Assembly: GCA_947385505.1 (NCBI GenBank)
Contig: CANDLP010000104.1
Span: 1-7,530 of the forward strand
Reading direction: 5' to 3'
DNA from: an uncultured Clostridia bacterium
GTDB taxonomy: Bacteria > Bacillota > Clostridia > Oscillospirales > Ruminococcaceae
DNA: 7,530 nucleotides
Shown: positions 1 through 4,832 of the stretch, one piece after another
Numbering within the stretch: position 1 is the stretch's first letter
Layout: each line of letters starts with the position of its first letter
Notes under the pieces: generated by a model
The model's database searches: none
Told to the model about the DNA's origin: nothing
The model's input: only the letters and a program-made list of their open reading frames with translations
Program-made: the position numbers and the translations under genes

Positions 1-47
1 CCCCACGTCCGTGCACACTCTTTCCCTACACGACGCTCTTCCGATCT
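1..47 (+). other. Illumina library adapter (not biological)
   Basis: Positions 15-47 match the 33-base TruSeq read-1 adapter, which ends in GCTCTTCCGATCT. Positions 7-14 (GTCCGTGC) sit where an i5 sample index would be. The first six bases only loosely resemble the expected CTACAC. Genuine DNA starts at 48. With the matching adapter at 7486-7530, this means the window is one full library molecule. Confidence 0.97.
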
Positions 48-70
48 TTAAAATCCTTTTTCAAAATTTT

Positions 71-85
71 AATTGGTTAATAGTG
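71..85. repeat. Probable right end of another TTA-flanked palindromic element
   Basis: Positions 71-91 read almost like the right end and flank of the 189-bp element (2441-2461). Eighteen of 21 bases agree, including GGTT, TAGT and the following TTATAC. By analogy the element would end at 85, with TTA at 86-88 as its target duplication. The left part would lie in 48-70 or beyond the fragment end. The match is short and no second arm is visible, so this is tentative. Confidence 0.4.
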
Positions 86-92
86 TTATACT
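84..92 (+). promoter_or_regulatory. Candidate extended -10 promoter
   Basis: TGTTATACT at 84-92 fits the extended -10 pattern TGnTATACT. The base run where a -35 box would lie (64-69) is only A/T-rich. The site would drive the small ORF at 113 and the peptidase at 225. Part of the motif coincides with the presumed edge of a palindromic element. Confidence 0.3.
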
Positions 93-112
93 TAAAAATA
101 TGAGGTAAAAAA

Positions 113-223
113 ATGTATAAAAATATTGAAAAGCAAACCAAGCCGAATTTTAAAGATTCAGCCGTCTGCGCACAGCGCCGGTTGCTAAGCAAAACGTCAG
201 TGCAAATAATTTGGTGTTATTGA
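113..223 (+). CDS. Small 36-codon ORF upstream of the C39-like gene
   Basis: ATG at 113 follows GAGG (103-106) at six bases, a usable ribosome site. The ORF encodes 36 residues, starting MYKNIEKQTK and ending in QIIWCY. It is basic, with no signal peptide or membrane segment, and I recognise no family. Its TGA (221-223) is one base before the next ATG (225). That next gene has no good ribosome site of its own, so translation may be coupled through this ORF. It could be a leader peptide, a real small protein, or a fortuitous or decayed reading frame. Coding status is uncertain; the ribosome site and the stop-start junction are the only support. Confidence 0.4.
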   Translation: MYKNIEKQTKPNFKDSAVCAQRRLLSKTSVQIIWCY

Positions 224-224
224 T

Positions 225-578
225 ATGAGGATTGAATATATTCACGAGCCTACCGATTTGCAGTGCGGTCAGGCGGTGCTGGCAATGCTGCTTGGCGTAA
301 GCGCCGAAAGTATCTGCTTGGAACTTAAAAACGATCGGGAAACCGCTTTCCGCGAAATGAAGCAGGCTTTGGAAAGCCGCGGGTTTAAGTTATCGCCCGA
401 ACGTAAGCAGGCGGCTGAAAAAACGGACTTGCCGTCAATTGCGCTGCTTAGCCTGGAAACGCCACGCTGCTGGCACTGGTCGCTGTATGCGGAGGGGCTC
501 TTCTACGACCCTGAGCATGGGATGATGACGGATTTTCCCGAATGTAAAAGGAAATATTTTTGGGAAATTATTGTTTAA
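225..578 (+). CDS. Small C39-like (papain-fold) cysteine peptidase domain protein
   Basis: This 117-residue protein appears to consist of one peptidase-C39-like domain. The presumed nucleophile is C14 in TDLQCGQAVLAMLLG, at the start of the first helix. The presumed histidine is H84 in CWHWSLYAEG, followed by D95 in FYDPEHG, the usual Cys...His...Asp order with the typical DP after the histidine strand. C39 enzymes cut leader peptides at double-glycine sites when fused to ABC exporters. This protein has no exporter, transmembrane segment or signal peptide, so it is a stand-alone cytosolic member and its substrate is unknown. ATG 225 is the only in-frame ATG, because a TAA lies in frame at 207-209. 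The upstream ribosome site is poor, consistent with coupling to the ORF at 113-223. The family call rests on motifs only. Confidence 0.75.
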   Translation: MRIEYIHEPTDLQCGQAVLAMLLGVSAESICLELKNDRETAFREMKQALESRGFKLSPERKQAAEKTDLPSIALLSLETPRCWHWSLYAEGLFYDPEHGMMTDFPECKRKYFWEIIV

Positions 579-676
579 ATACCCAAATGAAGCTGACCTA
601 AATCGAATTTTATTCTCAGTGTAAATGCGCCATAATTACATAATAGTATAAAACTTAAAAAGGAAAGGCAAAACAT

Positions 677-991
677 ATGATATACGTTGTTTACGCAGTA
701 ACAGCTTTATACGCTGTTTTATCCTCCGCAGCCGCTTTGGTCCAAATGAAAAATTCACAGGAAAAAATCGCCCCAATTATAATGCTTACCGGAAGCATTA
801 TTTTGATTACTGCAATTATTTTGCATATTATGCAAGCGCCTTTCAGTCAGGCAGCGGCAATCGCAGGCGGATTGGCTGTTTGCGCGGCGGCTTTTATCAA
901 CGGAAAGAAAAGCGGGAATTTTCACGCGGTTCACCACGTTATTCGTTTTATTATAACGGTATTATTGATAATTGGATTTATTTTATTATAG
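677..991 (+). CDS. Small four-helix membrane protein of unknown function
   Basis: This is a hydrophobic protein of 104 residues with about four predicted membrane helices, near residues 3-23, 31-52, 57-74 and 88-104. Short polar loops contain QMKNSQEK and NGKKSG, and a His pair (HHVIR) precedes the last helix. I recognise no family. ATG 677 is preceded by AGGAAAGG at 661-668, eight bases away, which supports this start. The gene ends exactly at the left edge of the 161-bp palindromic element: stop TAG (989-991) is made of the TA target bases plus the element's first G. Without the element the stop would read TAA, so the protein is unaffected. The promoter is unclear; TATAAA at 647-652 has no good -35 box. 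Confidence 0.7.
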   Translation: MIYVVYAVTALYAVLSSAAALVQMKNSQEKIAPIIMLTGSIILITAIILHIMQAPFSQAAAIAGGLAVCAAAFINGKKSGNFHAVHHVIRFIITVLLIIGFILL

Positions 992-1151
992 GGCGTATCT
1001 GAAAACAAAGCAATTTTGTACAATTTCGCTAAATGAGTGACAATTTCAAGGAAAAAAGCGCAGGAATACTAAAGTATTCCGAGCATTTTTGACGCGGAAA
1101 GCGTACGCAATTAGTAGAAATTGTGCTAATTGCGGCTTTTCAGACAGCCCC
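991..1151. mobile_element. 161-bp MITE-like palindromic element flanked by TA
   Basis: The ends are imperfect inverted repeats. The left end is GGGCGTATCTGAAAA; the right end, reverse-complemented, is GGGGCTGTCTGAAAA, with 12 of 15 matching. TA flanks both sides (989-990 and 1152-1153), as for TA-targeting transposons. The centre is a perfect palindrome (1063-1080, GGAATACT-AA-AGTATTCC), and a second 9-bp hairpin pairs 1106-1114 with 1126-1134. The two arms are loosely complementary along their whole length. There is no transposase, so the element is non-autonomous. Its right part recurs at 2044-2110. I cannot name the parent transposon family. Confidence 0.75.
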
Positions 1152-1157
1152 TAATAT
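1130..1157 (+). promoter_or_regulatory. Candidate outward promoter at the element's right end
   Basis: TTGCGG at 1130-1135 and TAATAT at 1152-1157 are 16 bases apart. The -35 box lies in the element, and the -10 box starts in the TA target duplication and runs into flanking DNA. The site points at the nucleotidyltransferase gene, which has no other obvious promoter. The -35 box is only partly consensus, so this is a weak call. Confidence 0.3.
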
Positions 1158-1183
1158 ATTTGCATCAAAGGAGTTTTAAAACC

Positions 1184-2017
1184 ATGAATGCCGATTTAAT
1201 AAAAATTAAAGAAAGATTTTTAAATATAATGAAAAATACTGAAGGAATAATTGGCGCTTGGAACTTCGGCTCTGCTGCCCGCGAAATGTCCGACGAATAT
1301 TCCGATGCTGATATTGTTTTTTTGATAAGCGGAAATAAATTCAAGCATATTCAAGACAATCTTGAATCTTTGGTATCACAGGTATGCGATGATATACTTC
1401 TTTGTTTTGAAGAAGAATTTAACGGAGAATCAATAATCAACAATGGATATCTCATAAAAAATGATGAAAATGTATTTCAATTTGATGTTTTTTTGCTCAA
1501 CAATAACAAAAAAAACGATTTTATGTGCAAAATACATTACACCGATATCTCCGAAAATGACATTTTGTTTGACCCGAAAGGATATGTTAAAGAGCTTTGC
1601 GAAAATTGTCCTAAAGGAAGCTTCTGGAACAGCAATGTAAACCAATTGTTCAAAAGATATCTTTACCATTTTTATATGAGCGCAAAATATCTTGTGAGAA
1701 AAGATTATTTCAAGCTTAACTATATAATGAAAACGCTTTTTGAAACTCACGCTTCCCTTTTATTAACGCTGTATGACAGTATAAAGTGGGGCGGAGAGGG
1801 AAAAAAACTTAATTTTATTCCCGAAGATAAACAGCAGCATTTAAAAAAATATTTCTGCTCCGAAGATTTCAATGTTAACAAAGCAAATTTACTTGCGGGC
1901 ATTGAGTATTTTAAGGCAGATATTGAAGCGGAAGCTTTAAATATCTGTACAAGTTATCGTACAGATAATATGGATAAAATAAAGATGTATTGGCTTAATA
2001 TAACGAAAGATATTTAA
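1184..2017 (+). CDS. Nucleotidyltransferase, aminoglycoside 6-adenylyltransferase-like
   Basis: This 277-residue protein has a polymerase-beta-type nucleotidyltransferase fold in its N-terminal half. It shows the GS motif with a following Arg (FGSAARE, residues 28-34), then SDAD with metal-binding D41 and D43 in a DxD, and a probable third Asp at D101 in FQFDVFLL. FDPKG (129-133) resembles the LLDKDG step of streptomycin-type adenylyltransferases (AadE/ANT(6)). The C-terminal half is helical, as in that family. These enzymes move AMP from ATP to an aminoglycoside hydroxyl, but the substrate here is not known and resistance should not be assumed. ATG 1184 follows AAAGGAG (1167-1173) by ten bases. 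An in-frame TTG at 1130 lies inside the palindromic element and is not credible. The gene is clearly more AT-rich than its neighbours and sits between two copies of one element, suggesting transfer. Confidence 0.78.
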   Translation: MNADLIKIKERFLNIMKNTEGIIGAWNFGSAAREMSDEYSDADIVFLISGNKFKHIQDNLESLVSQVCDDILLCFEEEFNGESIINNGYLIKNDENVFQFDVFLLNNNKKNDFMCKIHYTDISENDILFDPKGYVKELCENCPKGSFWNSNVNQLFKRYLYHFYMSAKYLVRKDYFKLNYIMKTLFETHASLLLTLYDSIKWGGEGKKLNFIPEDKQQHLKKYFCSEDFNVNKANLLAGIEYFKADIEAEALNICTSYRTDNMDKIKMYWLNITKDI

Positions 2018-2043
2018 TTTAAAGGCTCCTTATAACTCCAAAC

Positions 2044-2110
2044 AGTATTCCGAGCATTTTTAAAGCTGAAAGCGTCCGCTTGTGCTAATTGCGGCTTTTC
2101 AAACAGCCCT
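2044..2110. repeat. Truncated copy of the 161-bp element
   Basis: This copy matches 1073-1151 in the same orientation. Sixty-one of 67 aligned bases agree, with one 12-base deletion that removes AATTAGTAGAAA and half of the internal hairpin. The right end CAAACAGCCCT is again followed by TA (2111-2112). The left half is missing or decayed beyond recognition. With the full copy it brackets the nucleotidyltransferase gene as a direct repeat. Confidence 0.8.
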
Positions 2111-2132
2111 TAGTATAATTCCAGCCTCAGCT

Positions 2133-2477
2133 TCAAAATTGCAGTCTTTTTCTTGCTTCTTCAATAAGCTTGGGCTGTATTAACGAATATGTCCAATTAT
2201 CTGTGAGTTTGCCCGATATGATTATATTCCCGATTTCACTGTGGAGCTCTTGTTCAAAAGTACTTATACTAATAACCATTTGAATTGTGGATAAAATCCA
2301 CAATTCAAATACTTCGGCGAAGCCGAAGTACCGCCGCAGGCGGTGGTTATTTAAGTTCAATACAATAACTGAGGGAGCTTTGCTCCCTCACCATGCCGCT
2401 TTTGCGGCATGGCATTTAAAAAACAGCTTATCTGTTTTTTAAATGGTTATTAGTATTATACCCGCATAAAACAGCAT
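2133..2477 (-). pseudogene. Small gene interrupted by the 189-bp element
   Basis: On the minus strand, 2133-2263 encodes a coding-looking tail, ...STFEQELHSEIG through EEARKRLQF, ending in TGA. The reading frame then enters the hairpin element. Deleting the element (2267-2455) and one TTA copy joins this tail in frame to the sequence on the other side, which reads ...DEGETFGMLFYAGI. The joined product from ATG at 2477 would have about 50 residues. An earlier in-frame ATG at 2555 lies inside the 3' end of ychF. I recognise no family. The frame match alone is weak statistical evidence, but the fit with a three-base target duplication makes interruption likely. The original start is unknown. Confidence 0.45.
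2267..2455. mobile_element. 189-bp non-autonomous element made of six hairpins
   Basis: The termini TACTAATAACCATTT and AAATGGTTATTAGTA are perfect 15-bp inverted repeats, flanked by TTA at 2264-2266 and 2456-2458. Inside are six perfect hairpins: 2278-2310 (15-bp stem, AAA loop), 2310-2330 (9 bp, GAA loop), 2330-2344 (6 bp, GCA loop), 2370-2390 (9 bp, TTT loop), 2391-2412 (9 bp, TTTT loop) and 2414-2444 (13 bp). Hairpins 1-3 share or abut end bases, and so do 4-5. There is no ORF for a transposase. It lies 62 bases past the ychF stop, so ychF transcripts may run into it, where it could act in 3'-end formation or stability. Confidence 0.8.
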
Positions 2478-2517
2478 TCCGAAGGTTTCGCCTTCATCGT
2501 CTTTATTGACGAAAATT

Positions 2518-3612
2518 TTATACGTTAAACCTGAACAGAACCACGTCTCCGTCATTCATAACGTATTCCTTGCCCTCAAGCCGTACAAGACCCTTTTCCT
2601 TGGCGCCTGCCATGCCGCCGTTGTTTACCAGATCGTCGAATGAAACCACTTCTGCCCTTATAAACCCTTTTTCAAAATCGGTGTGGATTTTTCCCGCCGC
2701 CTGAGGAGCCTTTGTACCCTTGGTTATTGTCCATGCTCTCACCTCCTGAGGTCCGGCGGTAAGATAGGAGATCAGACCGAGAAGCGCGTACCCCTTGCTT
2801 ATGATTCGATTTAATCCGCTTTCTTCCAGCCCCAGATCCGCTAAAAACATATCCCTGTCCTCTTTGTCCATTCCCGCGATTTCCGCTTCGATCTGGGCGC
2901 AAATCGGTAGAACAGTGCTGTTTTCCTTTGCGGCAATGTCAAGCACCGCTTTATATTCCTTATTTTTGTTTATATCTCCCGTAAAATCGGCTTCGCTCAT
3001 ATTTGCGGCATAAATAACGGGCTTATTGGACAAAAGCGGAACGGTTTTTATAATTTCCGATTCCTCTTCGGAAAATTCAAAGGAACGGGCGGTATTTCCG
3101 TCCTCCATATGCGCGATAAGTCTTTCCAGGAAATCGATCTCCTTTTGTATGCTCTTATCGCCCTTAAGCAGCTTTTTGTCTTTGTCAAGGCGGCGCTGCA
3201 ATATTTCCAGATCGCTGAATATGAGCTCTAAATTGATGGTTTCTATATCTCTTGCAGCTCCTATCGAGCCGTCCACATGTATGATATTGTCATCTTCAAA
3301 GCAGCGGACAACGTGTACAACAGCGTCGACCTCTCTTATATCTCCGAGAAATTTATTTCCGAGACCCTCACCCTTTGAAGCGCCCTTTACCAATCCCGCT
3401 ATATCCACAAATTCCAAAGTCGCGGGAGTAAACTTTTCCGGATTGTACATTTCGGCAAGCTTGTCCAAACGCTTATCCGGAACGCTTACGATTCCAACGT
3501 TCGGCTCAATCGTACAGAACGGATAGTTAGCCGATTCTGCGCCGGCGTTGGTAAGCGCGTTAAAAAGAGTGCTTTTTCCCACATTGGGAAGTCCCACCAT
3601 TCCTAATTTCAT
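2518..3612 (-). CDS. ychF: YchF/OLA1-family P-loop NTPase
   Basis: This 364-residue protein has the normal full length for YchF. It binds and hydrolyses nucleotide (in this family usually ATP in preference to GTP), associates with ribosomes, and is linked to translation and stress responses. The P-loop is GLPNVGKST (7-15), the switch region is near NYPFCTIEPNVG (29-40), and the G3 motif is DIAG (70-73). The latter is followed by Leu74 in place of a catalytic Gln, the hallmark of this hydrophobic-substituted group. NMSE (204-207) stands where classical GTPases have NKxD, which explains the relaxed specificity. A helical insertion (about 125-185) and a C-terminal TGS domain (about 280-363) complete the protein. 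ATG 3612 has AGGAG 12 bases upstream, a slightly long spacing. It is driven by the promoter at 3806-3834 through a leader of about 190 bases that contains a 54-bp palindrome. Confidence 0.98.
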   Translation of the reverse strand: MKLGMVGLPNVGKSTLFNALTNAGAESANYPFCTIEPNVGIVSVPDKRLDKLAEMYNPEKFTPATLEFVDIAGLVKGASKGEGLGNKFLGDIREVDAVVHVVRCFEDDNIIHVDGSIGAARDIETINLELIFSDLEILQRRLDKDKKLLKGDKSIQKEIDFLERLIAHMEDGNTARSFEFSEEESEIIKTVPLLSNKPVIYAANMSEADFTGDINKNKEYKAVLDIAAKENSTVLPICAQIEAEIAGMDKEDRDMFLADLGLEESGLNRIISKGYALLGLISYLTAGPQEVRAWTITKGTKAPQAAGKIHTDFEKGFIRAEVVSFDDLVNNGGMAGAKEKGLVRLEGKEYVMNDGDVVLFRFNV

Positions 3613-3685
3613 AACTTTTTGTATCTCCTTTATTTATCGGTATTTTATAGATTTTTTTAAGTTTGTCCGCACCAATTTCGTGTTA

Positions 3686-3739
3686 TACCAATCCCATTTT
3701 GAACTGACGTAATACCCACAGTTCAAAATGGGATTAGTA
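3686..3739. mobile_element. 54-bp palindromic element in the ychF leader
   Basis: The 21-base arms at 3686-3706 and 3719-3739 are complementary at 20 of 21 positions, around a 12-base loop. TTA flanks both sides (3683-3685 and 3740-3742). The terminal bases TACCAAT/ATTAGTA match those of the 189-bp element, so this is a minimal relative. It lies between the ychF promoter and start codon and would fold into a long stem in the mRNA leader. No T-run follows it, so it is not a classic terminator. Confidence 0.75.
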
Positions 3740-3805
3740 TTAATTTAGATCCTTTCCCGTTAAATCAACTCATTTATTGAATAAAAGAGCTTAACACATT
3801 TAATA

Positions 3806-3834
3806 AGTATATCATTTTTGCTAATTAATGTCAA
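3806..3834 (-). promoter_or_regulatory. Strong sigma-A promoter for ychF
   Basis: On the minus strand, TTGACA (3829-3834) and TATACT (3806-3811) are 17 bases apart, with TGA just before the -10 giving an extended -10. This is the most consensus-like promoter in the window. Transcription would start near 3799, about 190 bases before the ychF ATG. No other gene lies in between. Confidence 0.85.
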
Positions 3835-3951
3835 TCAGACCTCCAAGATTTTTTAGATATATTTTTCAAATTCTTATGTTTTATCAGTCTTTTTTCCCCG
3901 CATAAAGCACGAACGGGCACATCGGATTATCAGCCGGTTCTGTTAAGCGGT

Positions 3952-4086
3952 TTATTTCTGTGATATTGTATTGACTGTTATTCCTTTCATAATCTCCCCC
4001 CACTTTCGTTTTTGTACTTTAAATTGTGCTTTATAAACTTTATTGGAAAATACAAAAGATCGGTGCCGCAAAGCGCCGATCTTCAT
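3952..4086 (-). CDS. Possible 44-residue ORF, doubtful
   Basis: ATG at 4086 follows AGGAG (4096-4100) at a spacing of nine bases, an excellent ribosome site. The 44-residue product is basic (MKIGALRHRS to NTISQK), and I recognise no family. Its first codons overlap a strong hairpin that looks like a minus-strand terminator (4045-4083), so either the ORF is not real or the hairpin has another role. A second open frame on the same strand ends in MCPFVLYAGKKD (TGA near 3895). It could be the rest of a frameshifted gene. No promoter is visible. Low confidence. Confidence 0.3.
   Translation of the reverse strand: MKIGALRHRSFVFSNKVYKAQFKVQKRKWGEIMKGITVNTISQK
4045..4083 (-). terminator. Probable intrinsic terminator, minus strand
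   Basis: The arms AAGATCGGTGC (4056-4066) and GCGCCGATCTT (4073-4083) pair over 11 positions with one G-U on the RNA, around a six-base loop. Read on the minus strand the stem is followed by TTTTGTATTTT. It would end transcripts arriving from the 4406-6249 gene group or the broken gene at 4182-4370. It also separates these from ychF. Confidence 0.6.
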
Positions 4087-4124
4087 AGAATCCATCTCCT
4101 GCGGACAGATTATAATTATGATTA

Positions 4125-4175
4125 TACTGATAACCATTTCAACATAGGATAAAATTAAAGATGAAACGGTTATTA
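4125..4175. mobile_element. Degenerate relative of the 189-bp element
   Basis: The first 31 bases match the left end of the 189-bp element at 25 positions, including TATAACCATTT-like termini and GGATAAAAT, and TTA precedes it (4122-4124). The right end GAAACGGTTATTA is a rough inverted repeat of the left, but the terminal GTA and the second TTA are lost. It runs into a 7-bp hairpin (4165-4183, AACGGTT-ATTAC-AACCGTT) that overlaps the stop of the broken gene and may be a weak minus-strand terminator. Confidence 0.6.
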
Positions 4176-4181
4176 CAACCG

Positions 4182-4370
4182 TTAATTATTTATGATACAA
4201 TTTTTTAATCTCTCAAATATTTTATCAATGCATTTATCTTTAGCGGATAATTCATCATATATAGTTTGTGCCGCATATCAATGTACAGCAGATGTAAGCG
4301 CAACACTTGTATTGTATTTATTAAATGTTTTGCTAAATCCGGAATAAGAACGAGTTAAATATATAAACAA
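4182..4370 (-). pseudogene. Decayed small gene with one in-frame TGA
   Basis: Read on the minus strand, 30 open codons (ending TSVALTSAVH) are followed by a single TGA (4278-4280). A further 31 codons in the same frame read YAAQTIYDELSAKDKCIDKIF onward and end NCIINN-TAA (4182-4184). The second half looks like a genuine amphipathic helical C-terminus. The upstream limit is a TAA at 4371-4373, with only a TTG (4368-4370) as a possible start and no clear ribosome site. I do not recognise the family. Decay by a nonsense change is the simplest reading. An intact 5' end has been lost. Confidence 0.45.
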
Positions 4371-4405
4371 TTATCAGGCTATAAAATGACGTATTTATAT
4401 ATTTT

Positions 4406-4771
4406 TTACTTTATCCCCATCTCAAGCGCCACATAATAATGGTGTATAAAAACCGCCGCCAATATCACATCAAACGCAATACTGCCGATCATATAAGGCA
4501 GTCTCGCCTTTCTCTTATTCAAAAGCGTGGCCGTAAGAAATCCTGTCCATGTACAGCAAACGATCAGCGCACCCATTATTATACACATTTCGGTAACAAA
4601 ATTAAGCTTAACTTTCATTACAACTCCCGTCATAAATCCAACAAGCGCGTTGACAGCAGGCAAAACCGTAAGCGGCAAAGTGGCGATAGCCCATTTCTTC
4701 CTTTTCGCCCTGAAAAGACTTGCCGAGGCGATCAGCAGCAAACCTGTAATTATAAAACTCTCGCCTATCAT
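4406..4771 (-). CDS. Small four-helix membrane protein of unknown function
   Basis: This 121-residue protein has about four predicted membrane helices, near residues 4-20, 27-51, 59-83 and 92-113. Basic loops RAKRKK (21-26) and NKRKAR (85-90) follow helices 1 and 3, so by the positive-inside rule both termini face out. HHYY (110-113) lies at the end of the last helix. I do not recognise the family. ATG 4771 follows AAAGGGGTG (4779-4787) by seven bases, a good ribosome site. It is the third gene in a same-strand series with the lipoprotein and the SGNH hydrolase, 61 bases after the lipoprotein stop. It is probably co-transcribed but no function follows from that. Confidence 0.75.
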   Translation of the reverse strand: MIGESFIITGLLLIASASLFRAKRKKWAIATLPLTVLPAVNALVGFMTGVVMKVKLNFVTEMCIIMGALIVCCTWTGFLTATLLNKRKARLPYMIGSIAFDVILAAVFIHHYYVALEMGIK

Positions 4772-4832
4772 AAAATTTCACCCCTTTAATACCAAAATTG
4801 TGTCACACCAATTACACTCTTAGAGACCGCCA

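Noticed and set aside
1130..1183. TTG start extending the nucleotidyltransferase by 18 residues
   Set aside because: The extension is encoded by the palindromic element and its junction. The good ribosome site at 1167-1173 serves ATG 1184.
2257..2460. CRISPR-like array suggested by repeated stems
   Set aside because: The six stems have different sequences and no repeat-spacer period. The inverted ends and TTA flanks fit an inserted element instead.
2470..2500. GAAGG-TTTCG-CCTTC hairpin as the ychF terminator
   Set aside because: The stem is only five base pairs and no T-run follows on the minus strand.
3026..3526. 166-codon Ser-rich plus-strand frame inside ychF
   Set aside because: It is a mirror frame of a clearly conserved gene, and its composition follows from the ychF codons.
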